Assembly: GCF_040801785.1 (NCBI RefSeq)
Contig: NZ_CP161805.1
Coordinates: 1,798,001 to 1,862,000, forward strand
DNA from: Sulfitobacter sp. LCG007
GTDB lineage: Bacteria > Pseudomonadota > Alphaproteobacteria > Rhodobacterales > Rhodobacteraceae
Length of the DNA stretch: 64,000 bases
Direction: 5' to 3'
Shown: piece after piece, positions 19,139-28,032 of the stretch
Position numbering within the stretch: the stretch's first letter is position 1
Layout of the letters: each line of letters opens with the position of its first letter
Program-made: the position numbers and the translations under genes
The notes under the pieces: model-generated
The model's database searches: none
The model's input: only the letters and a program-made list of their open reading frames with translations
Told to the model about the DNA's origin: nothing

Positions 19139-19924
19139 ATGAGCGAAACGGTTCTGGTCGCGGACAACGGCGCGTGGGTCGAGATTACCCTGAACCGGCC
19201 TGACAGGCTCAACAGTTTCACCGAGGAAATGCATCTCGCCTTGCGGGCCGCGCTTGAAGCCGCCCGGGATGACGGCAAACGCGCCGTGCTGTTGACCGGC
19301 GCGGGAAGGGGCTTTTGCGCCGGACAGGATCTTGGCGACCGCGATCCCTCGAAGATGGACGGCCCGCCGGACCTCGGGGAAACGGTGCGGACCTTCTATG
19401 CGCCGCTCGTGAACCTGATCCGGGCGCTGGAATTCCCGGTTATCTGCGCGGTCAATGGCGTGGCTGCGGGGGCGGGCGCGAACCTGGCATTGGCCTGCGA
19501 TATCGTGCTCGCGGCCAGCAGCGCGAAGTTCATCCAGTCGTTTTCCAAGGTCGGTCTGATTCCCGACACAGGCGGATCCTGGCACCTGCCGCACCTGCTG
19601 GGCGAGGCGCGCGCCAAGGGGCTGGCTCTGACCGCCGAGCCTTTGCCGGCCGATATGGCCGCCGACTGGGGCTTGATCTGGAAAGCCTTGCCGGACGCGG
19701 AACTGATGCCTCATGCGCGCGGGCTGGCCGGGACGCTGGCCAATGGCCCGACGCTGGGGCTGGGGCTGACCAAGATGGCGATACAGTCAGCGGCGACGGA
19801 CAGCCTGAGCGATCATCTCGAGCTTGAAGCCGACATGATGAAACGCTGCGGCGAAAGCGCGGATTATGCCGAGGGCGTCAGCGCCTTTCTCGAAAAGCGC
19901 GCGCCGAGGTTCTCGGGCAGATGA
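19139..19924 (+). CDS. paaG: 2-(1,2-epoxy-1,2-dihydrophenyl)acetyl-CoA isomerase
   Basis: This 261-residue enoyl-CoA hydratase/isomerase (crotonase fold) converts ring-epoxidised phenylacetyl-CoA to oxepin-CoA, and later isomerises a beta-oxidation intermediate. The CoA and oxyanion-hole segments are GRGFCAGQDLGD near residue 58 and NGVAAGAGANLALACD near residue 104. The PaaG catalytic Asp lies in VGLIPDTGGSWHLP near residue 142. GGGGGAGG just upstream makes the ATG at 19139 convincing. It heads paaG-paaI-paaK-tetR and overlaps paaI by 4 bases. Confidence 0.94.
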   Translation: MSETVLVADNGAWVEITLNRPDRLNSFTEEMHLALRAALEAARDDGKRAVLLTGAGRGFCAGQDLGDRDPSKMDGPPDLGETVRTFYAPLVNLIRALEFPVICAVNGVAAGAGANLALACDIVLAASSAKFIQSFSKVGLIPDTGGSWHLPHLLGEARAKGLALTAEPLPADMAADWGLIWKALPDAELMPHARGLAGTLANGPTLGLGLTKMAIQSAATDSLSDHLELEADMMKRCGESADYAEGVSAFLEKRAPRFSGR

Positions 19925-20352
19925 CGATGACACCGCAGGAACGCGCGCGGCGATCGGCGCAGGCGATGTGGTCGACGGACGAGGCGTCGAAATGGTTCGG
20001 AATGAAGCTCGCCGATGTGGGCGAGGGCTGGGCGCGGATGGAGTTGGAGGTCGCGGCGCATCATTGCAACGGCCATCTGATCTGCCATGGGGGCGTGATA
20101 TTCGCGCTTGCCGACAGCGCCTTCGCCTTCGCGTGCAACAGCCGCAACCAGATCACCGTGGCCCAGCACAATTCGATCACTTTCCTTGCGCCCGGCAAGG
20201 CCGGGGACAAGCTGACGGCCGAGGCGCGCGAGGTCTCGCTAAGGGGGCGCAGCGGGGTCTATGACGTGTCGGTAAGCCGCCAAAACGGCGAGATCATCGC
20301 GATTTTCAGGGGGATGTCGCGCGCGATCCGTGGGCAGCTCTTCGAGGAATGA
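19921..20352 (+). CDS. paaI: Hydroxyphenylacetyl-CoA thioesterase
   Basis: This 143-residue hot-dog fold thioesterase has the PaaI signature HGGVIFALADSAFAFACNS near residues 58-76, containing the catalytic Asp region, and a NSITFLAPGKAGD strand. PaaI releases CoA from dead-end ring-hydroxylated CoA esters, protecting the CoA pool. The ATG at 19921 overlaps the paaG stop by 4 bases; ATG ACG ATG ACA offers a second start two codons later. paaK begins 10 bases downstream. Confidence 0.93.
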   Translation: MTMTPQERARRSAQAMWSTDEASKWFGMKLADVGEGWARMELEVAAHHCNGHLICHGGVIFALADSAFAFACNSRNQITVAQHNSITFLAPGKAGDKLTAEAREVSLRGRSGVYDVSVSRQNGEIIAIFRGMSRAIRGQLFEE

Positions 20353-20362
20353 GGGGGAGAGA

Positions 20363-21673
20363 ATGAAGGACCTGACGCCAGCCGAGGCCGACCTCGAGCC
20401 GATCGAGATTGCCAGCCGCGACGAGATCGGCGCGCTGCAGCTCGAGCGGCTGAAATGGTCGCTGCGACATGCCTATGACAACGTTCCGATGTACCGCGAG
20501 CGCTTCGATGCGGCGGGCGTTCATCCCGACGACGTGACCGACCTTGGCGATCTGGCGAAATTCCCTTTCACCACCAAGGCCGATCTGCGCGACAATTATC
20601 CCTTCGGCCTGTTCGCCGTCCCGCGTGAGCGGATCGTGCGCATCCATGCTTCTTCCGGCACCACCGGCAAGCCGACCGTCGTGGGCTATACCGAAAGGGA
20701 TATCTCGAATTGGGCCGACCTCGTCGCCCGCTGCCTGCGCGCATCCGGCGTCAGGCGGGGCGACATGGTCCACAATGCCTACGGTTACGGTCTCTTCACG
20801 GGCGGACTGGGCGCGCATTACGGGATCGAGCGGCTTGGCGCGACGGTGATCCCCATGTCGGGCGGGCAAACGGCGAAGCAGGTGCAGCTGATCACCGATT
20901 TCCGTCCCAAGGCGATCATGGTGACGCCGTCCTACATGCTCAACATCCTCGAGGAATTTCAGCGCCAGGGCCTCGAGCCGCGGGACTGCTCGCTCGAGAC
21001 GGCGATCTTCGGCGCCGAACCCTGGACCAACGCCATGCGGCTCGAGATCGAGCAGGCATTCGACATGCATGCGGTCGACATCTACGGGCTGTCGGAAATC
21101 ATGGGGCCGGGCGTGGCCAACGAATGCGTCGAGACGAAGGACGGGCTGCACATCTGGGAAGACCACTTCTACCCGGAAATCATCAACCCGGAGACGGGCG
21201 AGGTGGTCGAGGACGGGCAGGAGGGGGAGCTGGTCTTCACCACGCTCACCAAGGAAGGCCTGCCGATGATCCGCTACCGCACGCGCGACCTTACCACGCT
21301 GCGCCCCGGCACGGCGCGCATGATGCGGCGGATGGACAAGATCACCGGGCGATCGGACGACATGATCATCCTGCGCGGCGTCAACATCTTTCCGACACAG
21401 GTCGAGGAGCAGGTGCTCGCGACCGAGGGCATCGCGCCCTATTTTCAGATCGAGCTGAAGCGGCAGGGCAAGATGGATGCCATGTGCGTCAACGTCGAGG
21501 CGCTTGCGGCCCGGGCGGACGGCGAGACGCGGGCGAGAGCGCAGAAGGTGCTCGTGAAGAAGATCAAGGACATCGTTGGTGTGTCCTGCGAGGTCGTGGT
21601 GCACGATCCGGGTCAGGTCGAACGCAGCCAGGGCAAGGCCCGGCGGGTGGTCGACAACAGGCCGAAGGAGTAG
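20363..21673 (+). CDS. paaK: Phenylacetate-CoA ligase
   Basis: This 436-residue adenylate-forming enzyme activates phenylacetate with ATP and CoA, the entry step of the pathway. The AMP-binding P-loop is at about residues 93-105 (SSGTTGKPTVVGY). The YGLSEIMGPGVANE and RYRTRDL segments and the C-terminal lid (GRSDDMIILRGVNIFPTQVEE) are all characteristic of PaaK. GGGGGAGAGA precedes the ATG at 20363, which settles the start. The TetR gene follows after 3 bases. Confidence 0.96.
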   Translation: MKDLTPAEADLEPIEIASRDEIGALQLERLKWSLRHAYDNVPMYRERFDAAGVHPDDVTDLGDLAKFPFTTKADLRDNYPFGLFAVPRERIVRIHASSGTTGKPTVVGYTERDISNWADLVARCLRASGVRRGDMVHNAYGYGLFTGGLGAHYGIERLGATVIPMSGGQTAKQVQLITDFRPKAIMVTPSYMLNILEEFQRQGLEPRDCSLETAIFGAEPWTNAMRLEIEQAFDMHAVDIYGLSEIMGPGVANECVETKDGLHIWEDHFYPEIINPETGEVVEDGQEGELVFTTLTKEGLPMIRYRTRDLTTLRPGTARMMRRMDKITGRSDDMIILRGVNIFPTQVEEQVLATEGIAPYFQIELKRQGKMDAMCVNVEALAARADGETRARAQKVLVKKIKDIVGVSCEVVVHDPGQVERSQGKARRVVDNRPKE

Positions 21674-21676
21674 CGT

Positions 21677-22273
21677 TTGGCCCGCCAGATCGCAAAGGAC
21701 CACGACCAGAAGCGCGCCCATCTTCTCAGGACAGCGGCGCGGGTATTCGCCGAAGAGGGTTTCGCCCGCGCGTCGATGGCGCAGGTCGCGAGGGCCTGCG
21801 AGATCTCGAAGGCCAATATCTATCACTACTACGGCAGCAAGGATGCGCTGCTTTTCGACATTCTGGACACCTACCTCAGCACCCTGCACGCGCGGGTTTG
21901 CGCGCTGGACCTCGAGGGCCTGCGCCCCGAGGAAAAGCTGCGCCGCGTGGTGTGCGAGACGCTGCTTGCCTATGAGGGCATGGATCACGAACACAAGATC
22001 CAGACCGAGGGCATCGCCCTTCTGCCGCCCCCGCAGCAGGAGGTGCTGAAGGGCTATCAACGCGACATGGTGCGCCTCATGGGGGCGATCCTGAGGGAGA
22101 TCGCACCCGAGAGCTTCAATGACGACGCGGCGAAGCTGAAAGCGACTACCATGTCGGTCTTCGGGATGCTCAACTGGTTCTACATGTGGAACTGCGGCGC
22201 AGATCGGCAGGCGCGCCTCGACTATGCCGAGCTGGTCGCTACCCTCACGCTGAACGGGATAGCCGCGCTCTGA
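21677..22273 (+). CDS. paaR: TetR-family regulator of phenylacetate genes (PaaR-like)
   Basis: This 198-residue TetR protein has its helix-turn-helix at about residues 30-52 (MAQVARACEISKANIYHYYG) and a C-terminal ligand domain. The start is TTG at 21677: AAGGAG lies 7 bases upstream and the first in-frame ATG would delete the first helix. It is the last gene of paaGIK and is convergent with the paaA-like gene after 3 bases. The two PaaR-type dyads (19087, 27890) are probably its targets, which would make it autoregulated. The symbol is by family and context. Confidence 0.85.
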   Translation: MARQIAKDHDQKRAHLLRTAARVFAEEGFARASMAQVARACEISKANIYHYYGSKDALLFDILDTYLSTLHARVCALDLEGLRPEEKLRRVVCETLLAYEGMDHEHKIQTEGIALLPPPQQEVLKGYQRDMVRLMGAILREIAPESFNDDAAKLKATTMSVFGMLNWFYMWNCGADRQARLDYAELVATLTLNGIAAL

Positions 22274-22276
22274 GGC

Positions 22277-23038
22277 TCAGGCAGCATTCCTGAGCCCGAG
22301 ACGTCCGAGCGCTGCTGCAAGACGCTTTTCCCAATCCGCCCGCATCTCCGATGCCGTCCGGTGCCGCAGGCCCCAGGCCTTAAGCTGCGCCATCCGGTCC
22401 TCGCCCGCATCGCCAAATATCGCCGCGACACGGGGCTGCCAGTAGGCGAGGCTGTCAGCGATCTTGTCCTGCTTGCCCTGGTCGCGCAGCCGCGCGAGCC
22501 CTTCCTCGGCCAGCTCGGCATGATGCGCCTCGACAGGTGCGGCCGAACGGATCGCCTCGGCCAATGGCTGATAGGATACGCGGCTCATCTCCTCGAGATG
22601 AACGTTCACGGCGAGCCCCATGCAGAGGTTCATCGCGACCGCGTCGGTCCAGCCCGCAAGCGGATAGTTCAGCACGGAAAGGCGCAGATCGTGTTTGCTG
22701 CGCTGACTGCCGGGCAAGGTGTCGCGCGGCGCCCGGTCCTTCCAGGGGTGATGATCGGCGTAGCGGTCGGTATTGGCCCCAAACTCGCCCATCAGACGCA
22801 AGACCTTCCCGGCATGATCGGTCTTTTCCAGCACGATCCGTGCCGCCGCGATGCGTTCCTTGATGCCGGGGCCTTCGTTGATCACGTCGGCAAAACCCGC
22901 GGCGCCCGCAAGTTCGCTGTCCACGAAAGTCGCCATCATCTTCATCAGTTCCGCCCGGTAGCGCGGCGGCACGTTGGCGGGGTTTGTCAGACGCCCGCCC
23001 TTTGCGAGGTAGTCGGCGATGTTCATCTCGTCGGACAT
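22277..23038 (-). CDS. PaaA/PaaC-like ferritin-fold protein (phenylacetic acid catabolic family)
   Basis: This 253-residue helical protein belongs to the phenylacetic acid catabolic (PF05138-like) family but is neither the PaaA nor the PaaC of this cluster, both of which are present. It keeps carboxylate/His pairs (LEKTDHAGKVLRL near residue 70 and VEAHHAELAEEG near residue 170) that could support a di-iron centre, though spacing differs from PaaA. It is the last gene of the paa oxygenase operon, 12 bases after paaE. It could be a paralogous oxygenase subunit or an assembly or protection factor. Confidence 0.75.
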   Translation of the reverse strand: MSDEMNIADYLAKGGRLTNPANVPPRYRAELMKMMATFVDSELAGAAGFADVINEGPGIKERIAAARIVLEKTDHAGKVLRLMGEFGANTDRYADHHPWKDRAPRDTLPGSQRSKHDLRLSVLNYPLAGWTDAVAMNLCMGLAVNVHLEEMSRVSYQPLAEAIRSAAPVEAHHAELAEEGLARLRDQGKQDKIADSLAYWQPRVAAIFGDAGEDRMAQLKAWGLRHRTASEMRADWEKRLAAALGRLGLRNAA

Positions 23039-23050
23039 GGGCTTGTTCCT

Positions 23051-24118
23051 CTACTGGTCGTAGTCGACCACGACGCGGTCGGTCAGCGGATAGGCCTGGC
23101 AGGACAGCACATAGCCGCGTTCGACCTCGTAATCCTCCAGCGCGTGGTTCGCGATCATCTCGACCTCGCCCTCGAGCACTTTGCATTTGCAGGTCGAACA
23201 GACACCTGCCTTGCAGGCATAGGGCGCGTCGAGCGCGTTCTCCAGCGCCCCGTCCAGGATCGACTGGTCCTTCTCCATCCGGAAGCTGCGGGCCGAGCCG
23301 TCGAGCGTCACGGTGGCCTCGGTCGCCTTCTCGCTCGAGGCGCTGCCTGTCGCGCTCTGGCGCCGCTTCGCCCGGCCGGGCTGGGCGCTCGCGAAAAGTT
23401 CGAACTTGATCTGTTCGTCGCTCAGCCCATGCCCGCGCAGCGCCGAGGCGATGCCCAGCATCATCGGCTCGGGCCCGCAAATGAAAGCCACGTCGACGTT
23501 GTCGATGTCGATCCAATGGTCAAACAGTGCCGCGCATTTTTCTTCGTCCACCCGGCCCTGGAACAGCTCGATCTCGAGCGCGTCGCTCTCGAGCACATGG
23601 ATGACGTTGAGCCGTCCCATGTAGAGGTTCTTCAGGTCCTCCAGATCCTCGCGGAACATGATCGTGTTCACGCCCCGGTTCGCGTAGACCAGCGTGAAGG
23701 TCGATCGCGGCTCTTCGGCCAGGACCGTCTTGAGGATGGAAAGCACGGGCGTGATGCCCGACCCGCCGGCGAAGCCGAGGTAGTTGCGCGCGGCGGCCGC
23801 ATCGAGGGGCGCATGAAAGCTGCCCATCGGCTGCATGGCCTCGATCACCATGCCGGGCTGCAGCTCCTCATTGGCCCAGGTCGAGAACGCGCCGCCCTCG
23901 ACCTTCTTGATCCCGACCTGCAACACGCCTTCGCCCCGGCCCGCGCAGACCGAATAGGACCTGCGCAGTTCGGTTCCGTCGAAGTCTCGCCGGAAGGTCA
24001 GGTACTGGCCCTGTGTGAAGCTGAAATCGGCCCCGTTCTGCGGGGCAAGCGTCACCACGACGGCGTCGCGGATCGTCTTGCGCACATCCGTGACCGTCAG
24101 GGGGTGGAATTGGGCCAT
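23051..24118 (-). CDS. paaE: Phenylacetyl-CoA epoxidase reductase subunit
   Basis: This 355-residue iron-sulfur flavoprotein moves electrons from NADPH to the PaaABC oxygenase. It has an FAD-binding ferredoxin-reductase domain (RRSYSVCAGRGEG near residue 55), an NAD(P) domain (FAGGSGITPVLSI near 117) and a C-terminal plant-type [2Fe-2S] domain with Cys302, Cys307, Cys310 and Cys340. All four cluster cysteines are present. paaD ends 10 bases upstream. Confidence 0.96.
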   Translation of the reverse strand: MAQFHPLTVTDVRKTIRDAVVVTLAPQNGADFSFTQGQYLTFRRDFDGTELRRSYSVCAGRGEGVLQVGIKKVEGGAFSTWANEELQPGMVIEAMQPMGSFHAPLDAAAARNYLGFAGGSGITPVLSILKTVLAEEPRSTFTLVYANRGVNTIMFREDLEDLKNLYMGRLNVIHVLESDALEIELFQGRVDEEKCAALFDHWIDIDNVDVAFICGPEPMMLGIASALRGHGLSDEQIKFELFASAQPGRAKRRQSATGSASSEKATEATVTLDGSARSFRMEKDQSILDGALENALDAPYACKAGVCSTCKCKVLEGEVEMIANHALEDYEVERGYVLSCQAYPLTDRVVVDYDQ

Positions 24119-24128
24119 CGCCGGGTCC

Positions 24129-24587
24129 TCAGATGCACTTGAAATAGTCGAAGGGTTCGAGGCAGTCGTCGCATCGCCACTGCGCCTTGCAGGGCGTGGA
24201 TCCGAACTGGCTGATCCGGCTCAGCTGCGTGCCGGCGCAGCGCGGGCACCTTTCCGGCCCGCCGGCGGGGCGGGGCGGGGCGATCCCGTATGCCTCGAGC
24301 TGGGCACGCCCCTTGTCGGACAGCCAGTCGGTCGTCCAGGGCGGCGCGAGCCGCGTGCGGATGCGGATATCCTCGACCCCGTGATCGCGCAGCGCCGTCT
24401 CGATATCGAGCGATATCACCCGGGTCGCGGGACAGCCCGAATAGGTCGGCGTCACCGCCACCTCCAGCGTGTCGCCGTCCCAGGACACGTCGCGCACGAT
24501 GCCGAGGTCCACGACCGAGATCACCGGGATTTCGGGATCCGGAACATGGTCGAGCCAGTCCCAGATCTCGGCCACAGCCGGTTTCAT
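24129..24587 (-). CDS. paaD: PaaD, Fe-S assembly factor of the epoxidase
   Basis: This 152-residue protein has the MIP18/DUF59 domain (DHVPDPEIPVISVVDLGIV at residues 13-31) and a C-terminal zinc-like knuckle (CPRCAGTQLSRI, then CDDCLEPFDYFKC). PaaD is needed for a functional epoxidase, probably through metal-centre assembly. The gene begins one base before paaC ends, typical of the paaABCDE layout. Confidence 0.94.
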   Translation of the reverse strand: MKPAVAEIWDWLDHVPDPEIPVISVVDLGIVRDVSWDGDTLEVAVTPTYSGCPATRVISLDIETALRDHGVEDIRIRTRLAPPWTTDWLSDKGRAQLEAYGIAPPRPAGGPERCPRCAGTQLSRISQFGSTPCKAQWRCDDCLEPFDYFKCI

Positions 24588-24588
24588 C

Positions 24589-25347
24589 TCACCACGTCGC
24601 CCCGGGATAGGCCCGCTGAAGCCATTGCATCTGTGTGAGCATGTGGCCCAGGTGCTCGGAATGGCGGAAACCGGTCTTGCCGCCCTTGTGGGCGAAACGG
24701 CTTTCCGGAATCTGCAGCGTCGCCTGCTCCATCACCGCCGCGACAGTGCGATCATACGCCTCGCGCAGGCTGGAAGGGTCCGGAGCGATCCCCTTTTCGG
24801 CCATCGCCGCATCCACCGGATCCGTCTCGAACATCTCGCCGACATAGGGCCACAGAAGATCCAGGGCCCTTTGCATCCGGCGATGGCTTTCGCCCGTGCC
24901 GTCACCGAGGCCGATAACGACATCGGCGGAGCGCTCGACGTGATACTGGACCTCGCGGACAGCCTTCGCCGCAATCTCGGCCACGCGCGGCTCGCACGAC
25001 TGCGACAGGCCCTGCAGCATCGGCAGATGCCAGGCGTCGAAGAGATACTGGCGCATCAGGGTCTGGCCGAAATCGCCGTTCGGCTGCTCGACCAGCAGGA
25101 CGTTGCGGAAATCCCAGACGTCGCGCAGCATCGCCAGATCGTCCGCGGTGCGCCCCTTTCCCTCGGCCTCGGCCGCAAGCCCGAGCCACATCTGCGTCTG
25201 CCCGATCAGGTCGAGCGCGGTATTGGCGACCGCGATGTCCTCTTCGAGAACCGGCGCATGGCCGCAACATTCCGAAAGCCGGTGCCCAAGCACCAGCGTG
25301 TTGTCGCCCATGCGGCAGAGGAATTCGACATAGGCCGCATCCGCCAT
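24589..25347 (-). CDS. paaC: Phenylacetyl-CoA epoxidase structural subunit PaaC
   Basis: This 252-residue ferritin-fold subunit pairs with PaaA and shapes the catalytic complex without being the main di-iron site. Recognisable segments are LSECCGHAPVLEEDIAVANT near residue 25 and REVQYHVERSADVVIGLGDG near residue 135. The junction reads GTGATG: GTG at 25350 is possible but the ATG at 25347 shares one base with the paaB stop and is preferred. Translational coupling to paaB is clear. Confidence 0.94.
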   Translation of the reverse strand: MADAAYVEFLCRMGDNTLVLGHRLSECCGHAPVLEEDIAVANTALDLIGQTQMWLGLAAEAEGKGRTADDLAMLRDVWDFRNVLLVEQPNGDFGQTLMRQYLFDAWHLPMLQGLSQSCEPRVAEIAAKAVREVQYHVERSADVVIGLGDGTGESHRRMQRALDLLWPYVGEMFETDPVDAAMAEKGIAPDPSSLREAYDRTVAAVMEQATLQIPESRFAHKGGKTGFRHSEHLGHMLTQMQWLQRAYPGATW

Positions 25348-25679
25348 CACATCGCCCCCACTTCGTCGGGAATGTCGAAGAAGGTCGGGTGGCGGTAGAC
25401 CTTGGATTGCGACGGCTCGTAGAGCGGCCCCTTGTCAGAAGGGGAAGAGGCCGCGATATGACGCGCCTCGACCACCCAGATCGACACGCCCTCGTTGCGC
25501 CGCGTGTAGACGTCGCGGGCGTTCTTCATCGCCAGCTCGGCGTCAGGGGCATGGAGCGATCCCACATGGCGGTGGCTCATGCCGTGCTGGCCGCGGATGA
25601 AGACTTCCCAGAGGGGCCATTCATGGCGCCTGGGTTTTTCGCTTCCCGTCTGGGGGTATTCGTTGCCGACCGAGCTCAT
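25347..25679 (-). CDS. paaB: Phenylacetyl-CoA epoxidase subunit PaaB
   Basis: This 110-residue subunit bridges PaaAC units. It starts [12 protein letters not shown] and contains [20 protein letters not shown] (residues 22-41), a PaaB hallmark, followed by [19 protein letters not shown]. It overlaps paaA by 4 bases and paaC by one. The longer open frame reaching to 26717 in this phase is antisense to nothing useful and merely extends through paaA in another frame, so the short start at 25679 is correct. Confidence 0.95.
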   Translation of the reverse strand: MSSVGNEYPQTGSEKPRRHEWPLWEVFIRGQHGMSHRHVGSLHAPDAELAMKNARDVYTRRNEGVSIWVVEARHIAASSPSDKGPLYEPSQSKVYRHPTFFDIPDEVGAM

Positions 25680-26653
25680 TCCGCCGCCACCTTTCGGGCC
25701 GCCTTCTTCTCGGCATGTGCGAGCAAGCCATCGCGCACCCAAGCGCCTTCGTCCCAAGCGCGGTTGCGGTCGGCAAGCCGTTCGGCGTTGCAGGGCCCGT
25801 TGCCCTTCAGCACCTCGTAGAACTCGGACCAGTCGGGCTCCGAGAAATCGTAATGCCCTGTCTCCTCGTTCCACTTCAGGTCCGGGTCGGGCACCGTGAG
25901 ACCGAGGTATTCGGCCTGGGGTACGGTCTGGTCGACGAACTTCTGGCGCAGCTCGTCGTTGGTGTTCATCTTGATCTTCCAGGCCATCGACTGGGCCGAA
26001 TGGACGGATTCCTTGTCCGACGGCCCGAACATCATCAGCGAGGGATACCAGAAGCGGTTGAGCGCATCCTGCGCCATCGCCTTCTGCGCGGCCGAGCCCT
26101 TCGCCATCTTCATCATGATGTCGTAGCCCTGGCGCTGGTGAAAGCTCTCTTCCTTGCAGATGCGGATCATCGCGCGGGAATAGGGTCCGAAAGAGGTCCG
26201 CTGCAGCGGCACCTGATTCATGATCGCGGCCCCGTCGACAAGCCAGCCCACCGCGCCCATGTCGGCCCAGGTGAGTGTGGGGTAGTTGAAGATGGACGAA
26301 TATTTCATCCGCCCGTCCAGCAGCATTTCGGTCAGCTCGTCCCGGCTGACGCCAAGCGTCTCGGCGGCGCAATAGAGATACAACCCGTGCCCGGCCTCGT
26401 CCTGGACCTTGGCCAGCAGGATCGCCTTGCGCTCGAGCGTGGGCGCACGGGTGATCCAGTTGCCCTCGGGCAGCTGGCCGACGATTTCGGAATGGGCGTG
26501 CTGGCCGATCTGGCGGATCAGCGTCTTGCGATAGCCCGCCGGCATCCAGTCCTTCGGTTCGATCTTCTCGCCCGCGTCGATGCGGGCCTGAAAGGCGGCA
26601 AGCCGTTCGGGATCTTCCTGCGTCGCCTCGGACTTGACCATCTGTGCGTACAT
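25676..26653 (-). CDS. paaA: Phenylacetyl-CoA epoxidase catalytic subunit PaaA
   Basis: This 325-residue di-iron oxygenase subunit epoxidises the aromatic ring of phenylacetyl-CoA. Two ExxH pairs that fit the metal site are visible: Glu86-x2-His89 ([11 protein letters not shown]) and Glu169-x2-His172 ([12 protein letters not shown]). Length and N-terminus match the family. It begins 15 bases after the thiolase gene, so the oxygenase genes are read from the promoter upstream of pcaF. Confidence 0.96.
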   Translation of the reverse strand: MYAQMVKSEATQEDPERLAAFQARIDAGEKIEPKDWMPAGYRKTLIRQIGQHAHSEIVGQLPEGNWITRAPTLERKAILLAKVQDEAGHGLYLYCAAETLGVSRDELTEMLLDGRMKYSSIFNYPTLTWADMGAVGWLVDGAAIMNQVPLQRTSFGPYSRAMIRICKEESFHQRQGYDIMMKMAKGSAAQKAMAQDALNRFWYPSLMMFGPSDKESVHSAQSMAWKIKMNTNDELRQKFVDQTVPQAEYLGLTVPDPDLKWNEETGHYDFSEPDWSEFYEVLKGNGPCNAERLADRNRAWDEGAWVRDGLLAHAEKKAARKVAAE

Positions 26654-26668
26654 CTCGGGTCCTCTCCC

Positions 26669-27871
26669 TCAGACACGTTCCAGGATCAGGGCGGCACCCT
26701 GACCAACGCCCACGCACATGGTGCAGAGCGCATAGCGCCCGCCCGTGCGCTGCAACTGCCGGGCCGCCGTGAGCACCAGCCGCGCGCCCGACATGCCGAG
26801 CGGATGGCCAAGCGCGATGGCGCCCCCGTTCGGGTTGACGCGCGGATCGTCATCCGCGACGCCCAGTTCACGCAACGTTGCAAGGCCCTGAGCGGCGAAT
26901 GCCTCGTTCAACTCTATCACATCCATCTGCCCGATGCTCAGCCCATATCGCTCCAGCAGCTTGCGGCTGGCGGGCACGGGGCCAATCCCCATCACGCGCG
27001 GCGCGACACCGGCAGAGGCCATGCCCACCACGCGCGCGATCCGTGTCAGGCCATTCTCGTCGGCCGAGGCTTCGGACGCGATGAGAAGCGCCGCCGCCCC
27101 GTCGTTGACACCGGAGGCGTTGCCCGCGGTCACGCTGAGGTCAGGCCCGTTCACGCCCTTGAGCCCCGCCAGCTTTTCAACGTCGGTCCCGGGGCGGGGG
27201 TGTTCATCGGTATCGAAGACGATGGGATCGCCTTTGCGCTGCGGGATGTTGACCGAGACGATCTCGTCCGCGAAGACGCCGGCCTTGTGCGCCGCGTCCC
27301 AGCGCGCCTGGCTGCGCGCGGCAAAGGCGTCCTGGTCGGCCCGGCTGACCTCCCAGTCGGCGGCGACATTGTCCGCGGTCTGGGGCATGGAATCGATGCC
27401 GTATTGGGCCTTCATCTTCGGGTTCACGAAGCGCCAGCCGATGGTCGTGTCATATACCGCGTTGCCGCGCGAAAACGCGGTGTCCGCCTTCGGCATCACG
27501 AAGGGCGCGCGGCTCATGCTTTCGATCCCGCCGGCGATTGTCAGGGCATAGTCACCGGCCTTTATGCCCCGCGCCGCGAAGCCCACGGCATCCATGCCGC
27601 TGGCGCACAGCCGGTTGATGGTGGCGCCCGGCACCGTTTCGGGCAGACCCGCCAGCAGCGCCGCCATGCGCGCGACGTTCCGGTTGTCCTCTCCGGCCTG
27701 GTTCGCGTCGCCCAGGATGACTTCATCCACTTGCGACCAGTCGACCGTCGGATTGCGCTCCATCAGCGCCGCGATCGGAATTGCCGCCAGGTCGTCGGCC
27801 CGTATCCCGGAAAGCGCACCGCCATAGCGTCCGATGGGCGTCCTGACGCCATCGCAGATGAATGCCTCCAC
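26669..27871 (-). CDS. pcaF: 3-oxoadipyl-CoA / 3-oxo-5,6-dehydrosuberyl-CoA thiolase
   Basis: This 400-residue thiolase (PcaF/PaaJ family) performs the terminal cleavage of phenylacetate and beta-ketoadipate catabolism. The nucleophile is Cys89 (NRLCASGMD), with [11 protein letters not shown] and a second cysteine, Cys386 ([10 protein letters not shown]). Translation starts at GTG 27871: AGGGAGGA precedes it at good spacing and the family N-terminus [18 protein letters not shown] begins there. It heads the paaABCDE operon, which suggests the PaaJ role, but the same enzyme can serve both pathways. Confidence 0.93.
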   Translation of the reverse strand: MEAFICDGVRTPIGRYGGALSGIRADDLAAIPIAALMERNPTVDWSQVDEVILGDANQAGEDNRNVARMAALLAGLPETVPGATINRLCASGMDAVGFAARGIKAGDYALTIAGGIESMSRAPFVMPKADTAFSRGNAVYDTTIGWRFVNPKMKAQYGIDSMPQTADNVAADWEVSRADQDAFAARSQARWDAAHKAGVFADEIVSVNIPQRKGDPIVFDTDEHPRPGTDVEKLAGLKGVNGPDLSVTAGNASGVNDGAAALLIASEASADENGLTRIARVVGMASAGVAPRVMGIGPVPASRKLLERYGLSIGQMDVIELNEAFAAQGLATLRELGVADDDPRVNPNGGAIALGHPLGMSGARLVLTAARQLQRTGGRYALCTMCVGVGQGAALILERV

Positions 27872-27889
27872 GGTATCCTCCCTTTAATC

Positions 27890-27930
27890 GACCGTATGGT
27901 CGGGGTAGCAGCGATCGGGGATTCGCTCAA
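27890..27930 (-). promoter_or_regulatory. PaaR-type operator and promoter of the pcaF-paaABCDE operon
   Basis: GACCGTATGGTCGG at 27890-27903 matches the site at 19086 (GACCGAACGGTCGG) in 12 of 14 positions. On the minus strand TTGAGC (27925-27930) and TACCCC (27902-27907) are 17 bases apart, a weak sigma-70-like pair whose -10 region the operator overlaps. It lies 18 bases before the GTG start of pcaF. Confidence 0.6.
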
Positions 27931-28032
27931 GTGAATAGTTACAGATTACCAGCGTTCCACGTTTTCGGTAACATTCCGACTTGCATACCTTCACGCCGAG
28001 GAACCCGGGCGTGTTGACGGACGTTCTGCAGA

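Noticed and set aside
20306-22060. Open frame of 584 codons on the minus strand over paaK
   Set aside because: Antisense to paaK and the TetR gene; low-complexity Arg/Leu/His composition.
25715-27934. Open frame of 739 codons on the plus strand over paaA and pcaF
   Set aside because: Opposite strand of two clear enzymes; no motif or ribosome-binding site.
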